Of a stretch of DNA of 31,979 bases, positions 1-11,041 are shown in pieces (within the stretch, counting starts at the first letter, position 1; each line of letters starts with the position of its first letter). Source of the stretch: Hymenoscyphus infarciens (taxonomy: Eukaryota; Ascomycota; Leotiomycetes; Helotiales; Helotiaceae). Both the position numbers and the translations under genes were made by a program. Below the pieces are notes generated by a model. The model was not told the origin of the DNA. It saw only the letters and a program-made list of their open reading frames with translations, and did no database searches. The stretch is taken from the NCBI GenBank assembly GCA_001414345.1, contig LLCB01000473.1:1-31979 (forward strand). The letters run 5' to 3'.

Positions 1-900
1 ACTAGATAATCGATTTATTTATTAATTACTTTACTAGAAATAATACTACTAGTAATAATACTAGGTATCGATTTATTTATCGATTATCTTACTAGGAATA
101 ATACTACTAGGTAATCGATTTATTTATTGATTATCTTACTAGAAATAATAATACTAGTTAATCGATTTATTTATTGATTACCTTACTAGTAATAATACTA
201 GGTAATCGATTTATTTATTAATTACTAGTAATACTAGGTAATCGATTTATTTATCGATTATCTTACTAGGAATAATACTACTAGGTAATCGATTTATTTA
301 TCGATTATCTTACTAGAAATAATAATACTAGTTAATCGATTTATTTATCGATTACCTTACTAGTAATAATACTAGGTAATCGATTTATTTATTAATTACT
401 AGTAATACTAGATATCGATTTATTTATTAATTACTTTACTAGGAATAATACTACTAGGTAATTGATTTATTTATTAATTACTTTACTAGAAATAATAATA
501 CTAGGTAATCGATTTATTTATCGATTACTTTACTAGAAATAATAATACTAAGTAATCGATTTATTTATCGATTATCTTACTAGGAATAATACTACTAGAT
601 AATCGATTAATTTATTAATTACTTTACTAGAAATAATAATACTAGATAATCGATTTATTTATTAATTACTTTACTAGAAATAATACTACTAGTAATAATA
701 CTAGGTATCGATTTATTTATCGATTATCTTACTAGGAATAATACTACTAGGTAATCGATTTATTTATCGATTATCTTACTAGAAATAATAATACTAGTTA
801 ATCGATTTATTTATCGATTACCTTACTAGTAATAATACTAGGTAATCGATTTATTTATTAATTACTAGTAATACTAGGTAATCGATTTATTTATCTATTA
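1..900. repeat. 640-bp higher-order repeat (1-260 copied at 641-900)
   Basis: Positions 1-260 and 641-900 align without gaps at an offset of exactly 640 bp. I found three substitutions: T128 against C768, T175 against C815, and G256 against T896. After 900 the copies diverge. This is recent segmental duplication inside the satellite, probably by unequal exchange, with CpG decay in the first copy only. Confidence 0.88.
81..411. repeat. 174-bp higher-order repeat, two tandem copies
   Basis: Positions 81-237 repeat at 255-411 with a constant offset of 174 bp. Each copy spans four satellite units. The copies differ at 128 and 175, where the first has T and the second (302, 349) has C. Both changes are inside an ATCGAT box and are CpG to TpG. 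A third copy lies at 721-877. Confidence 0.88.
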
Positions 901-1176
901 TCTTAATAGTAATACTACTTAGTAATCGATTTATTTATCGATTACCTTACTAGGAATAATACTACTAGATAATCGATTTATTTATCGATTATCTTACTAG
1001 GAATAATACTACTAGGTAATCGATTACTTTATCGATTACCTTACTAGAAATAATAATACTAGATAATCGATTTATTTATCGATTACCTTACTAGTAATAA
1101 TACTAGATAATCGATTTATTTATTAATTACCTAGATAGTAATAATAATACTAGGTAATCGATTTATTTATTAATTA

Positions 1177-1599
1177 TCTTCTCTTATATAAGTAAGCTAA
1201 TACACGTTATCTAACCTAAATTTATATAGACTACGTTACTACTTAATATAGCTTTCTTAGAGTACTATTCTTAATATCTTTATAGTTTAAAACACCTTTT
1301 AATTCTACTTTACTATATCTATTATCCTTTCTAAATATTTTAAAATTCTACTAAGAGATCTATAATTAAACCTTTACTTTATATAACTCTTATATAATAT
1401 TAAACTTTATATCTAATTCTTATCTATTAGTAGACTATCTTAAGAGCTCTCTATTTATAGATCTCTTATTACTATGTTATTTAAATATAGTCTTACTAAT
1501 TCTTATAATACTAATCTAAAATACTTTTTCTATAAACTCTATACTTAAATTAATACTTTAAACTCTAATTAAATTTAATATTAACTTAAAAGTTATTAA
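1177..1599. other. Transition between left array and first relic frame
   Basis: The satellite periodicity stops near 1176 and unique AT-rich sequence begins. CpA survives at 1203 and 1293 and TpG at 1475. All frames carry frequent stops and I see no feature here. Confidence 0.5.
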
Positions 1600-3477
1600 A
1601 AAAGGTAACTAGTCTAATATAGTCTTCTTAAAACCTAATTTAAGTAATATAAGAAGGTATTCTATAAATTATTATTTTACTTTTTAGATTAAAATAATAA
1701 AGACTAATTAATAGTTTACTAATATATAGTAAAGTATTTTAAGGTAGACTATAATAAAAGCAAGTAATACTAAGAGGAGGTTATAGATTTAGAGTATAAA
1801 AATAGGCTATTCTCTTCTAAAAGATAATATTTTATAAAGAACTATCTTAAAAGAGACTATCTTAAAAAAGGGTTTCTTAAAAAGTAGTTTTCTAAAAAGC
1901 AGCTATCTAAGAGAGTATATAATAAAGAGAGTTAAATAGTTAAGATAACTAGTTCTATAAAGAAAGGTTATTAAGGTCTTTCTATAAAAGTAAGAACTTC
2001 TTTTAAAAGTAATTATAATATAGAACTACTAAGTAATAGAGAATTTTTAAGTAATAATATAAACATAGTATTTTAATATCTAGTTATATTATAAAGACCT
2101 TTCTAGAAGATATAAAGTTTAGAAATACTATCTAATATAGATAAAAGCTTTATAGAATATATAACTAGTTAACTATAAAATTAACCTAGAAAAGGACCTA
2201 GTAGTAGTTTATACTATACCTAGGAAACTAGTTATTCTAAAAATAGCCTACTAAGTACTCTTTTAAGTCTATTAATAAAAGCTTTTTTTAATCTTTAAGA
2301 AAAACTATTATAGATTATTTCTTTTCTTATATTATAAGAATATACTAAGACTAGTAATCTTATATAAGTTAGGTTAGATAAATTAAGTTAGAAAGCTAAC
2401 TAGGAAATTGTTAATCTTCTTTTTAAAAGTATAATAGATACTTATAATATTATAAAATAAGCTTATAAAAATATATAAGCTACTCTATCTACTATAAATA
2501 CTTAAACTAAATTAATTAAATAAGTATACCTTAATTTATAAACTACTCTAGTATAAGAAGAAAAATTATACTAATTTTTACTTTCTTAAAACTAGTAAAT
2601 ATATAGAAAATAAAGATAATAAATATTAAATACTTAATAAGAGAAAGAAAGCTTATAATTAGTTAAATAAGATTTATAAATAAAGAAGAAACGTTAAGAA
2701 ATTTAGAAAAAAGATACCTTTTTAAGATATAAAAAGGTATATAAGAATAAATATAATAAGTAAAAGTACTTTTAATAAACTAAAATATAATAATAAGAAT
2801 ATAGATAAAGATTCTTTTATAAATACTAATAAGTAAGATAGTAAAGATAATATTAGACTTCTATAAATTAAATAGTTATATAAAAATTATAAGTTTATTA
2901 TTTAACTTCTAAGAAATAATTTAATAATTAACCTTATATTCTTTAAGTATTCTATTATAATTAAAAAGCTATAATTAACTAACTTCTCTTACTTTACTTT
3001 ATATTTATTACTAATTTAATCTCTACTTTACTTATAATATCTATTATACTAATTAATAAGTACTAATTAATAATAAGTTAAGAGATATACTAGGTTATAA
3101 AGTATACTAAAATAGGTTAGGAATAATTATAATATTAGAAGGAATTATAATAATAAACTATAGAATTATAATAGAGTAGAATTACTTTCTAAGTAATATA
3201 GTAATAGAATTTAATAGTACTACTTTAGTAGAAAAAGAGTAAATATAACTTATTATAATTTAAATTAGTAGATTATAATATTTATTATTCCTTAGATATA
3301 TAATACTATTATTTAAATAAAGAAGTTATATAAATATCTATATTTAGATAAAGTAAGTAGGTTTTATTACTCTTTATATATATAATATTATTATTCCTTT
3401 TCTTTATTTTATTTACTTATATATATTTATATATTCTAAACTTCTTTATTAAAAGTTTTATTAATCTTCTTTTATAA
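1600..3477 (+). pseudogene. RIP-degraded reading frame, glutamine/lysine-rich, unknown product
   Basis: One frame starting at 1600 remains stop-poor compared with the other two for over 1.7 kb, with no frameshift. Open runs include 1774-1824, 1828-1884, 1975-2073 (33 codons) and 3361-3474. All interruptions are TAA or TAG, which RIP makes from CAA, CAG or TGG. One in-frame CAG survives at 1900-1902. The residues are rich in Lys, Ser and Leu, and between about 2500 and 2900 the stops cluster as if they replaced Gln in a Gln/Lys/Arg-rich, probably coiled-coil segment. An apparent hydrophobic stretch near 2990-3060 may be an artefact, since RIP turns Thr and Ser codons into Ile and Leu. No ATG start remains and both ends are approximate. 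I recognise no domain. The T-rich tail after 3361 is the weakest part. Confidence 0.55.
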
Positions 3478-3839
3478 GCTACTTTATTATTCTTTTCTTT
3501 TAGTATAACTCTATATATTCTAAGTATATATTTTATTAATTATTATATCTATAATATCTTTTATTTTTCTTTTAGTTTTAATTACTTAGTATTACTTTTC
3601 TTTATTATATTCTTCTTTTAATAGAGTATAAGTATATTATAAGAGTTAACTAATAGTAAGAGAAACTAGAATTAGAATATAAAAGAAACCTAGTAAAACC
3701 TAGTATTATATTAATATTCTTATTTAAAGCTATAAATAAGAATAATAGTATCTTTAATTAATATTATTACTAATATCTTTAATACTTTCTTTATTAAAAT
3801 ATTAAAATCTAAATAAAAAACATTTATATACTCTATTTA
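3478..3839. other. AT-rich stretch without assignable gene
   Basis: This stretch contains mixed T-rich and A-rich blocks with stops in all frames and a single surviving CpA at 3821. It separates the + strand relic at 1600-3477 from the - strand relic ending at 3840, and it could hold both former 3' ends. I see no repeat or RNA gene. Confidence 0.4.
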
Positions 3840-4802
3840 TTAATACTTCTTCTTACTCTTCTTTTTTATTAATCTCTTTATATATTTACTCTTAGTCTTT
3901 CTCTTTCTAGCTCTCTTTCTCTTCTTAGCTTTTACCTTCTTAGCCTTCTCCTTTATATCCTTCTTCTTCTCTTCTATTATAATTTTTAGTTAAGACCTTA
4001 CTTAGTAAAGCTTTAAAGCCTTTTAATAACTTAGTAAGTACTATTATATATACTAGTAATAGATATTAACCTTAATTACCTTAGAATAATTATTTCTTAA
4101 ACTTTTAAATAAGAATTAAGTTATAAATAGAGCTATATAATAATACTAAAAAACCTTTTTATCTCTACTATTATAAAGAATCTCTTTTATATAGTAATAC
4201 TAGTATATTATATTAATAACTAGGTTATATATATAAGTAAAGTTAAAGATATATATATTAATAGTACTTTTAGGTATTAGTAGTAGTAGAAGATCTAGAA
4301 CTCTATAGATTATTTTACTTAACTTAGAAATAGTTATTAACCTAGATTTAGAATTTTAATATAGTACTAGAGTAAATTAAATCTAATTCTTATACTTATA
4401 ATTAAAAAATATACTATAAAGATCCTTTATTACTATTATTTTTAACTTAGCTTTTAATCTAGTCTTTAATCTAGTTATAGATCTCGGTTTCTTTAGAGTT
4501 AGTACTTCTAAGTCGACTTCCTCTTCTTCCTTTATTACTTATAAGAGAGATATTTTATTAATAAATAGATATTTCTTAAGTTTATTAGAAATACTATCTT
4601 ATAAAATACTACTAGTTAAGTTAGGTTATAAATTAGAGAGTCTAGGTATACTTAAGCCTACTTCCTTTATTATATATTTTTCCTTATTTATAAGTATTTT
4701 AGTATTTAGAATTAAATCTAGTTTATATCTTATATTATTTATTTATACTAGATTAAGAGTTATTATATTAATTAGACTAAACTTTCTATTTATAAGATCT
4801 TT
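3840..4802 (-). pseudogene. RIP-degraded reading frame with Lys/Arg-rich C-terminus
   Basis: Read on the - strand, the frame ends with TAA at 3842-3840. The 49 codons at 3989-3843 contain no stop, and about half are Lys or Arg, for example AKKVKAKKRKRARKRK. This highly basic tail resembles a nuclear localisation or nucleic-acid-binding extension. Upstream, an acidic stretch at about 4535-4500 (EEEEVDLEV) precedes a Lys/Arg/Thr-rich piece, and the frame stays stop-poor up to about 4802. Basic tails of this kind occur in transposases and chromatin proteins, but I see no catalytic motif and do not assign a family. The region contains no CpA or TpG at all. The start is lost. It is divergent from the + strand relic that begins near 4906. 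Confidence 0.5.
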
Positions 4803-5494
4803 TTACTATTATTAAGAGAGAAGTTTATATATATCTTTCTAATTCTTATATATATTATTTATATTAAGTTAAGAGATATTATAGATATTAAGTTAACTCT
4901 CTTTTAAGTATATTAGAAGAAAGAGTTTTAGTTTATTACCTTTATAAACTAAAAATTTACTTTATTTTTAAATAAGCTTATAATCTAATATCTTAATAAA
5001 AAGACTATTACTTCTAACTATTTAGACTTATCTCTTTATAATATTTATAATATCTATTTTAGTACTATCTATTTTTCTAGAAATTACTTTATTAAGGTTT
5101 ATATATAATAAATAGTCTATTTTTAGTAAGTTAGAATATTAAAGATAGTTAGTTAAAACTTTATATAAAACTTTCTAAATTATATATACTACTAAGTATA
5201 AATCTAAGTACTCTACTTCTTATACTTAATTACTAATCTTATACTACTTATCTAGATATTTAAGAGATTCTTTATACTTTAATATATAAAATTTAAGAGT
5301 TCTTTTAAATTTATAACCTATTATAAATACGTTATACTAAGCTTTTATCTTTATTATATCTAATCCTTAGTCTTAACTAGACGTTAATATATAAGATAAT
5401 ACTACTTTCTTTATTATAGAAGTAACTTTAAAACTAGGGTTTAGATTCTTTAAAGTATTCTTCTTACTAGAAACTTATATATAGAATTTAAGCT

Positions 5495-5605
5495 CTTCTA
5501 ATCTATCTAATTTAGATAAAGAATTAGAGATATTATTTATATTCTTAGTTATAAGCTTCTTTAATTTATTTAAATCTAATTTATCTAATTTAGATAAAGA
5601 ACTAG
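5495..5605 (+). repeat. 78-bp in-phase direct repeat
   Basis: The 18-bp sequence TCTAATTTAGATAAAGAA occurs at 5506 and again at 5584, an offset of 78 bp or 26 codons, and flanking bases also match in part. In the frame of the surrounding relic it reads as Ser-Asn-Leu-Asp-Lys-Glu. Because the period is a multiple of three, it fits a repeat inside former coding sequence. Confidence 0.65.
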
Positions 5606-7059
5606 AGTTACTAAGACTAGCTTTATTATTTTTATTATTCTTATTACTAAAATCTACTATTAAAGGTAATAAACTAGCTTCTTAGAGTAATTCTTTATAT
5701 AAATTTTTAGTTATAAAAGATAATAGTAGTATTTAAGATAATAAGAGCTATATATTAAAGTTAAGATAATCTTTACTAATTAAAGATTTATTTATAATAT
5801 CTACTACTAATAATATAAGTTTATTATAATATATTTTTATTATTAATAAGCTTATTAATATATTAAATAAATCTTTTACTATCTTATTCTAAATTTACTA
5901 TTTATATAGTAATTCTATTATAAAAATAATAGTATTTTAGTATTTTTTAATTTTAAATACTTTTTATACTTTTTATAAAGTCTTACTTACTAAGGAAATT
6001 TTATTCTAAAGTAAGAGTATAATTTTAGCTTTATTACTTTAAATCTACTATTTTAGAAGTTTAATAGTAGAGTTAAATATATCTTATATAGAAAATTTAT
6101 ATTAATAATAAGTAAGAAGATTATAAGCCTATGTTTCTACTTCAAGTAGCTAGCTTTTAAGTTAAAGAACTATTCTTCTACTAAGTAATAGATATATTAT
6201 TATTAGAGAGTAACTCTAGTATTTTAAAAGATAATTTATTAAGAAAGAAAACTAGTAATAAAATTCTTCTAAGCTCTAAAACTATTTAACTTTTAATAAT
6301 AAGTAAGTAGAGAGTATTCTTAGATAATAGAGGTTTATTACTAAGATAACTAATAATATTTAAAAAGATAGTTAATTTTAAAATAAATATAGTTTAGTAC
6401 TTAAAGATAAAGACTTACTATCTACGTCTTTAAAGCTAGACTAAGATCTTAATAAACTATAAGCTTTTATAATTAATAGAGATAATTTAATTAAAGAACT
6501 ATAGTAAACTTTAGAAAGAGTTACTTTAATTAAGAAACTAATTCTATTACTAGCTAAGGTAAGAGAAAAAGCTTAAGAATAGTTTATAACTTTTATAAAA
6601 ATAGGATTAATAGAAGAATTAATCTTTAAAATTATAGAAAGTATATAAGATTTAGTTAAAAGCTTAGAATCTATAATCTTAAAAGATATAGATAAATTTA
6701 AAAGTAAGGCTATAGTCTTAAAAGAGAGGTAAGATCTAGTTAAAGTAATAAAGATTATAGTATTAGTTTTTAAAGAAGTAATATTTTATAAGAGTATAAG
6801 TAAAGAATTCTACTATTTAGTTATACTATCTAGTAGATAGAACGACTTTAAGTATATACTATTCTATTATTATATTATAAGCTAGTATAAAGTTAGAAAG
6901 GCTAAGAGATAATTATACTATATAATATAAGCTTAGTAATTTAGTAATAATAAATTTTTTAAGTTTAACTAATTAATTTCGTCTTCTTCTATAAACTAGG
7001 TTCTAATATAGCTCTTTTATTAAGTTTCTAGAATACTAATATCTTCGATTCTAGGTTAT

Positions 7060-7400
7060 AGTTCTAGTAATACTATGTCTTTACTAGTATAATTACTTAT
7101 AAGATAGTAATTACTTATAAGATAGTAATTACTTATAAGATAGCTAGTAGATTATAGCTTTATAAGTATTACGTCTTTACTAATATAATTACTTATAAGA
7201 TAGTAATTACTTATAAGATAGCTAATAGATTATAGCTCTATAAATATTATATCTTTACTAGTATAATTACTTATAAAATAGCTAGTAGATTATAGCTTTA
7301 TAAGTACTATGTCTTTACTAGTATAATTACTTATAGAATAACTAGTAGATTATAGCTCTATAAGTGTTATATCTTTACTAGTATAATAGCTTATAGAGTA
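7060..7400 (+). repeat. Nested minisatellite: 60-bp unit with an expandable 18-bp core
   Basis: The motif TCTTTACTAG or a near copy starts at 7078, 7174, 7252, 7312 and 7372, giving spacings of 96, 78, 60 and 60 bp. The longer units differ only by extra copies of an 18-bp core (ATTACTTATAAGATAGTA): three, two, one and one copies. All lengths are multiples of three, and the array stays in the frame of the relic at 4906-7737, as a 20-residue repeat with a 6-residue inner repeat. Two of the few surviving ATGs (7075, 7309) are at the same place in the unit. Confidence 0.85.
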
Positions 7401-7802
7401 TAATTCTAAAAATACTCTTCTTTTACTAATATAATAAGTAGTAGGTTAAAAATCTAGAGATATAGATTCTAAAATAAGAGTTTAAAGCTTTAGAGATAAT
7501 ATATCTTTAGTATCTTTAATATCTTTATTAGTAGAGATACTAGTAGGTTTACTTAAAGACTAAGACTATAAAGAAGTTATATATCTTCTTATAGATTATA
7601 AAAGAATAGCTTTAGATAAATATTAGTAATAACTAAAAATAAGAAATAATACCTATAATCTAGTAAGAGTCTCTTATATACTTATATTTATATTAGTAAT
7701 TATTTATACTTCTTTTATTATAATTATTCTAGTTTAAGCTAGTCTTTATAGAAGTAGTAGATGTTTTTAAAACGTATTTAAAGGTTAAAGTAGTACTAGT
7801 AG

Positions 7803-10355
7803 ATACTATTTTATAAGTATATAATAGTTATTAACTAAACTTTATACTAAATACTATCTCTTTATCTCTCTTATTTTAGTAAATTATATACTTTTAATAA
7901 TACTTAAAATAATCTAAATTATAATATTTAAGGTTTTTCTTCTTAATTAAATTTATTTATCTTTAGTTAATTAAATATAAATAACTAGTAATAGTTAAGT
8001 CTTTTAAGATAATTCTTAAATTCTCTTCTTACTATTTTATATAATAAACTCTAATCTCTTATATCTACTAATCTATTTAAAAGAAACTAGGTTAAATACT
8101 CTTAGTAGAATATAAAATAAGTAAAGTATATTAAAACTTATTCTTAGCTATTCTAATATAGACGTTTATATACTAGTTATTAAATAATAACTTATTTTTT
8201 AGCTACTTATTTCTTAGATTTTCTAGTTATAGTAGTTAATTTACCTTTCTTAAGAGAGAGATAATAAGCCTCTATTATAAGGTTAATAATATAAGGTAAA
8301 ATATAAGAGCTATAAAGCTTTTTAAGATTAATATTTAAAGTATTTAATACTACTACTAGGCTTATAAGAGCACTTACTAAGCTTATAGAAGTACTTACTA
8401 TTAGTTTATTTAAAGTATAAATTAAATCTAAAAGTAGTTAACTAAAATTAGTAAAACTTAGATTAATTAAGTTTAAGTCTACTTTTAAATCTCCTTCTAC
8501 TTTAAATAATAACTAGCTAAGTTATTTAGTAATATCCTTCTTATTATTCTTTTTATTATCTTTTTTATTATTAATAATAAAAAGACCTTTTTTAGCTTTA
8601 TTATTAAAATTAAAAGATAGAAAGTCTAATATTTTATTAATTAGGTTATTATTTTATAGAAAATAATTAAAATCTATCTCTTTATCTTTAATTAAAAATA
8701 AAAGAAGATAGTTTAAATAAACTTTAATAGTATTTTCTTTTATAAGCTTATTTTAGAAATTTATTTTCTCTATTATTAAGACTAGTTATATAGTATTTAA
8801 CTTAAAGCTTAAATTAACTAAGTTCTTAAAAATAAAACTATAATTTTAAGGATTTATAAAATAGGTTTTAATATCTAAATTAGTAGATTCTAATATAGAA
8901 GAGGCTTTAACTATACTATTAAAGATAGCTAATATAGAATTTATAATAACTAGGCTAGACTTAAATATAAGAATAAGAGGTAGTAAGTTAGCTTTAAAAA
9001 GAGAGAGATATATTATTAATAATATAGAATTAACTAGTAGTAACTTAAGAAAGAGGATAGAAGTAGCTTTAATATATAAATTAACTAGTAGTATTATTAG
9101 AGAGAAGACTAAGAAAGCGTTTTAGTTTAAATTTTAAAGAATTAGTAGCTTAGATTCTAACTTTTAAATACTTTTAATTAAAGGTTTTAGAGATTTAAGT
9201 TACCTTTCTCTTAAAATATTAATAGTTTTATTCTCTTTTATTTTAACTATTTTTACTAAGTAGTTTATTAGTAAAGATACTAAAAAGATTTAAAAAAGGC
9301 TTACTAAAAGTAACTTAAGAAAGTAAAGTAGTTAATTTATTTAGCTATTCTTTTAAGAATTAAGAACTAAAAGTAAGGATTTTTAACTTAATCTTAGTAA
9401 AGGTCTTTAAAACTAGAGATATCTTAATATTAGTAATTAAAATTATAAGTATATTATTATCTAACTACTTATTACTATTTATACTCTACTCTAATCTACT
9501 ATATTATTTTAATTTAAAGTATTAGCTATTAAGTTTAATATTATCTATAAGAGAAACTAGAGTACTATCTCTTTTCTATTTTTATATCTTATAATCTAAT
9601 AAGTATATAGCTTTCTCTTTTAAGTAAGTAAGAATAGTTTTATTATATAAGTTAGTAGGTTTAAGACTAATATCTCTTATTAGTATATTTATAGTATAGA
9701 TAGATATAGAAAAAATATTACCTTTAGCTATCTTTTTATATTTTTTAAACTCTAAAATAGTTAAGTAATTAAGTTAGTATATAATATTTCTAATCTCTTT
9801 AAAGACTTTATTAGTATATTTTAAATTACTTTTTCTTTAAAGTAGAGTAAGAATATTAATTCCTTCTACTATATATATATCTTTATTATCTAGTAAGTAT
9901 ATATTCTTAAATATAAGTTTAGCTCTTTATTATCTACTTAATTAAGAAAAAAGTACTCTAATCTAAGCCTTTACTTATAATAGAATATATATAATACTAT
10001 TATAATACTTCTTATACTTTAATTATTACTTTATAGTTAGATAGAGATCCTTTATAAGAATAGTAAAAAATAGTTAGTTAATATTAATATAATTATAAAA
10101 GGTTATAGCTTTATTAAGAATTCTAAGAAGACTTTTATTAACTTCTAAAGTTATAATTCTAAGACTAGCTAAGTAATACTAAATATTAGTATTATTAGTT
10201 AAGAGAAGAACTCTATAGTATTTATTATTTATAAAGAAGTTAGGTTTAAATTATAAAAGTATTATAAATTAAGAATATAGATATAAATATAAATAACTTA
10301 TAAAATATAAGAATAGGTAAGGTTTATGTTTATAAGTGCTATAGTTATAAGTTAG
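7803..10355 (+). pseudogene. RIP-degraded frame with an 86-codon open run, unknown product
   Basis: This relic holds the clearest coding remnant of the window. In one frame 8865-9122 has no stop for 86 codons, while the other two + frames of the same bases hit a stop every few codons. The run is rich in Arg, Lys, Glu, Ser and Asn (for example RIRGSKLALKRERY) and is not T-biased. The frame can be traced from about 7803, and perhaps from 7503, to TAG at 10353-10355. Segments near 8400-8720 are dominated by TTA/TCT/AGT/AAA codons, which before RIP would be Ser/Lys-rich. A surviving GCA codon lies near 8370 and an in-frame ATG at 10326. I recognise no motif; a polymerase or integrase signature could not be found. 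It may be the continuation of the previous relic after a frame change or an intron. Confidence 0.6.
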
Positions 10356-10440
10356 TCTCTATTTTAAGAAATAAATATAAAGTAGTATACTAAATTAATT
10401 ATACTATACTAAAATATAATTAAGTATTTAATAATATTAT

Positions 10441-11040
10441 ATAAGGTTAGATATATAAAGTTAAAGTTAAATTAGTTCTAATACTTAGTTATATATTAAC
10501 TTAGACCTTACCTATTTTTAATAGTTATATAATATACTAGATAGGTCTTTATCTTAGTAAATAAACTATCTTAAAATAGAGTATTTACTTCTTCCTTCTT
10601 ATAACTCTAATATATTCTTAAATAAGCTACTTTCTATAATCTACCTTACTTTAGAGCTAATTAAATAGTACTTAGTATTCTTACTATAATATATAAATAT
10701 TATAATAAGTTAAAAGTATCTTATAGCCTTATAGTATCTTATAGTATTAATACTTTATATTATTACTAATTATTATTAGATTTCTTATAAAGCTAGTCTT
10801 CTACTACTTATATTAGTATACTAAGAATAGTATAGACGTAATTCTTAGTTTTCTAATACTAATTAGTCTACTTATCTTTATAATACTAGGATCTCTATCT
10901 CTTTTATTAAATAGAAGCGCTTTCTAAAGAATTAAGTAAGTATTAATTAATTAAACTTTTTAATCTAAGCTAATTAGCTAGAACTTTACTACTTCTAGCG
11001 TTTTAACCTCTTAAACTTATGTTTCTTTTAAACCTACCTT
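10441..11040 (+). pseudogene. Short RIP-degraded reading frame, unknown
   Basis: A frame of about 200 codons is stop-poor compared with its alternatives. Its longest open run is 10561-10665 (35 codons), followed by shorter ones to about 11040. CpG survives at 10837, 10918 and 10998. The next relic follows almost immediately in another frame, so this could be its 5' exon or an independent small gene. No motif is recognised. Confidence 0.38.
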
Positions 11041-11041
11041 A

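Larger units (their letters stand above)
1..1176 (-). repeat. Left satellite array, inverted relative to the right array
   Basis: About 24 tandem units run here. ATCGAT boxes at 9, 67, 114, 161, 205, 241, 288, 335 and 379 give spacings of 58, 47, 47, 44, 36, 47, 47 and 44 bp. Each unit reads (on +) ATCGAT-TTATTT-ATCGAT or a decayed form, then an AC/AT-rich piece holding a CTAG dyad such as CTAGTAATAATACTAG. The reverse complement is the unit of the array at 27131-31979, so the two arrays face each other. CpG survives only inside ATCGAT. Orientation within the array is constant. The unit has no coding potential. The array begins at the window edge and probably continues outside. Confidence 0.95.
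4906..7737 (+). pseudogene. Long RIP-degraded frame with in-phase repeats and helical region
   Basis: A single frame can be followed for about 940 codons without a frameshift. Open runs include 5485-5682 (66 codons) and several of 21-35 codons between 6583 and 6830. Order of parts: a Ser/Asn/Asp/Lys-rich segment with a 78-bp in-phase duplication (5495-5605); a Lys/Glu/Leu-rich segment around 6445-6960 that looks alpha-helical or coiled-coil; then 20-codon tandem repeats at 7060-7400 that keep the same frame. A TAA at 6970-6972 could be the true end of the helical part, but coding character continues past it. Surviving TpG at 6132, 7076, 7310, 7365 and CpA at 6143 are scattered. I recognise no family. 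From about 7500 a second frame (+2 relative) also looks open, so the 3' end is uncertain. Confidence 0.57.

Noticed and set aside
1..1176. Telomere or subtelomeric telomere-like repeat
   Set aside because: No TTAGGG-type or other G-rich strand repeat occurs; both strands of the satellite have equal, low G and C.
2990..3060. Transmembrane segment in the 1600-3477 relic
   Set aside because: The Leu/Ile run can arise from Ser, Pro and Thr codons by RIP (TCA to TTA, CCA to CTA, ACA to ATA), so hydrophobicity of literal translations is not evidence for membranes.
5041..6100. Minus-strand continuation of the relic at 3840-4802
   Set aside because: In that minus frame TTA and CTA (reverse stops) become frequent above about 4802, while a + strand frame is clearly more open there.
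6970..6972. Natural stop codon ending the helical relic
   Set aside because: Coding character and in-frame repeats continue past it to about 7400 or beyond, so it may be just another RIP-made stop. Left open rather than used as the gene end.
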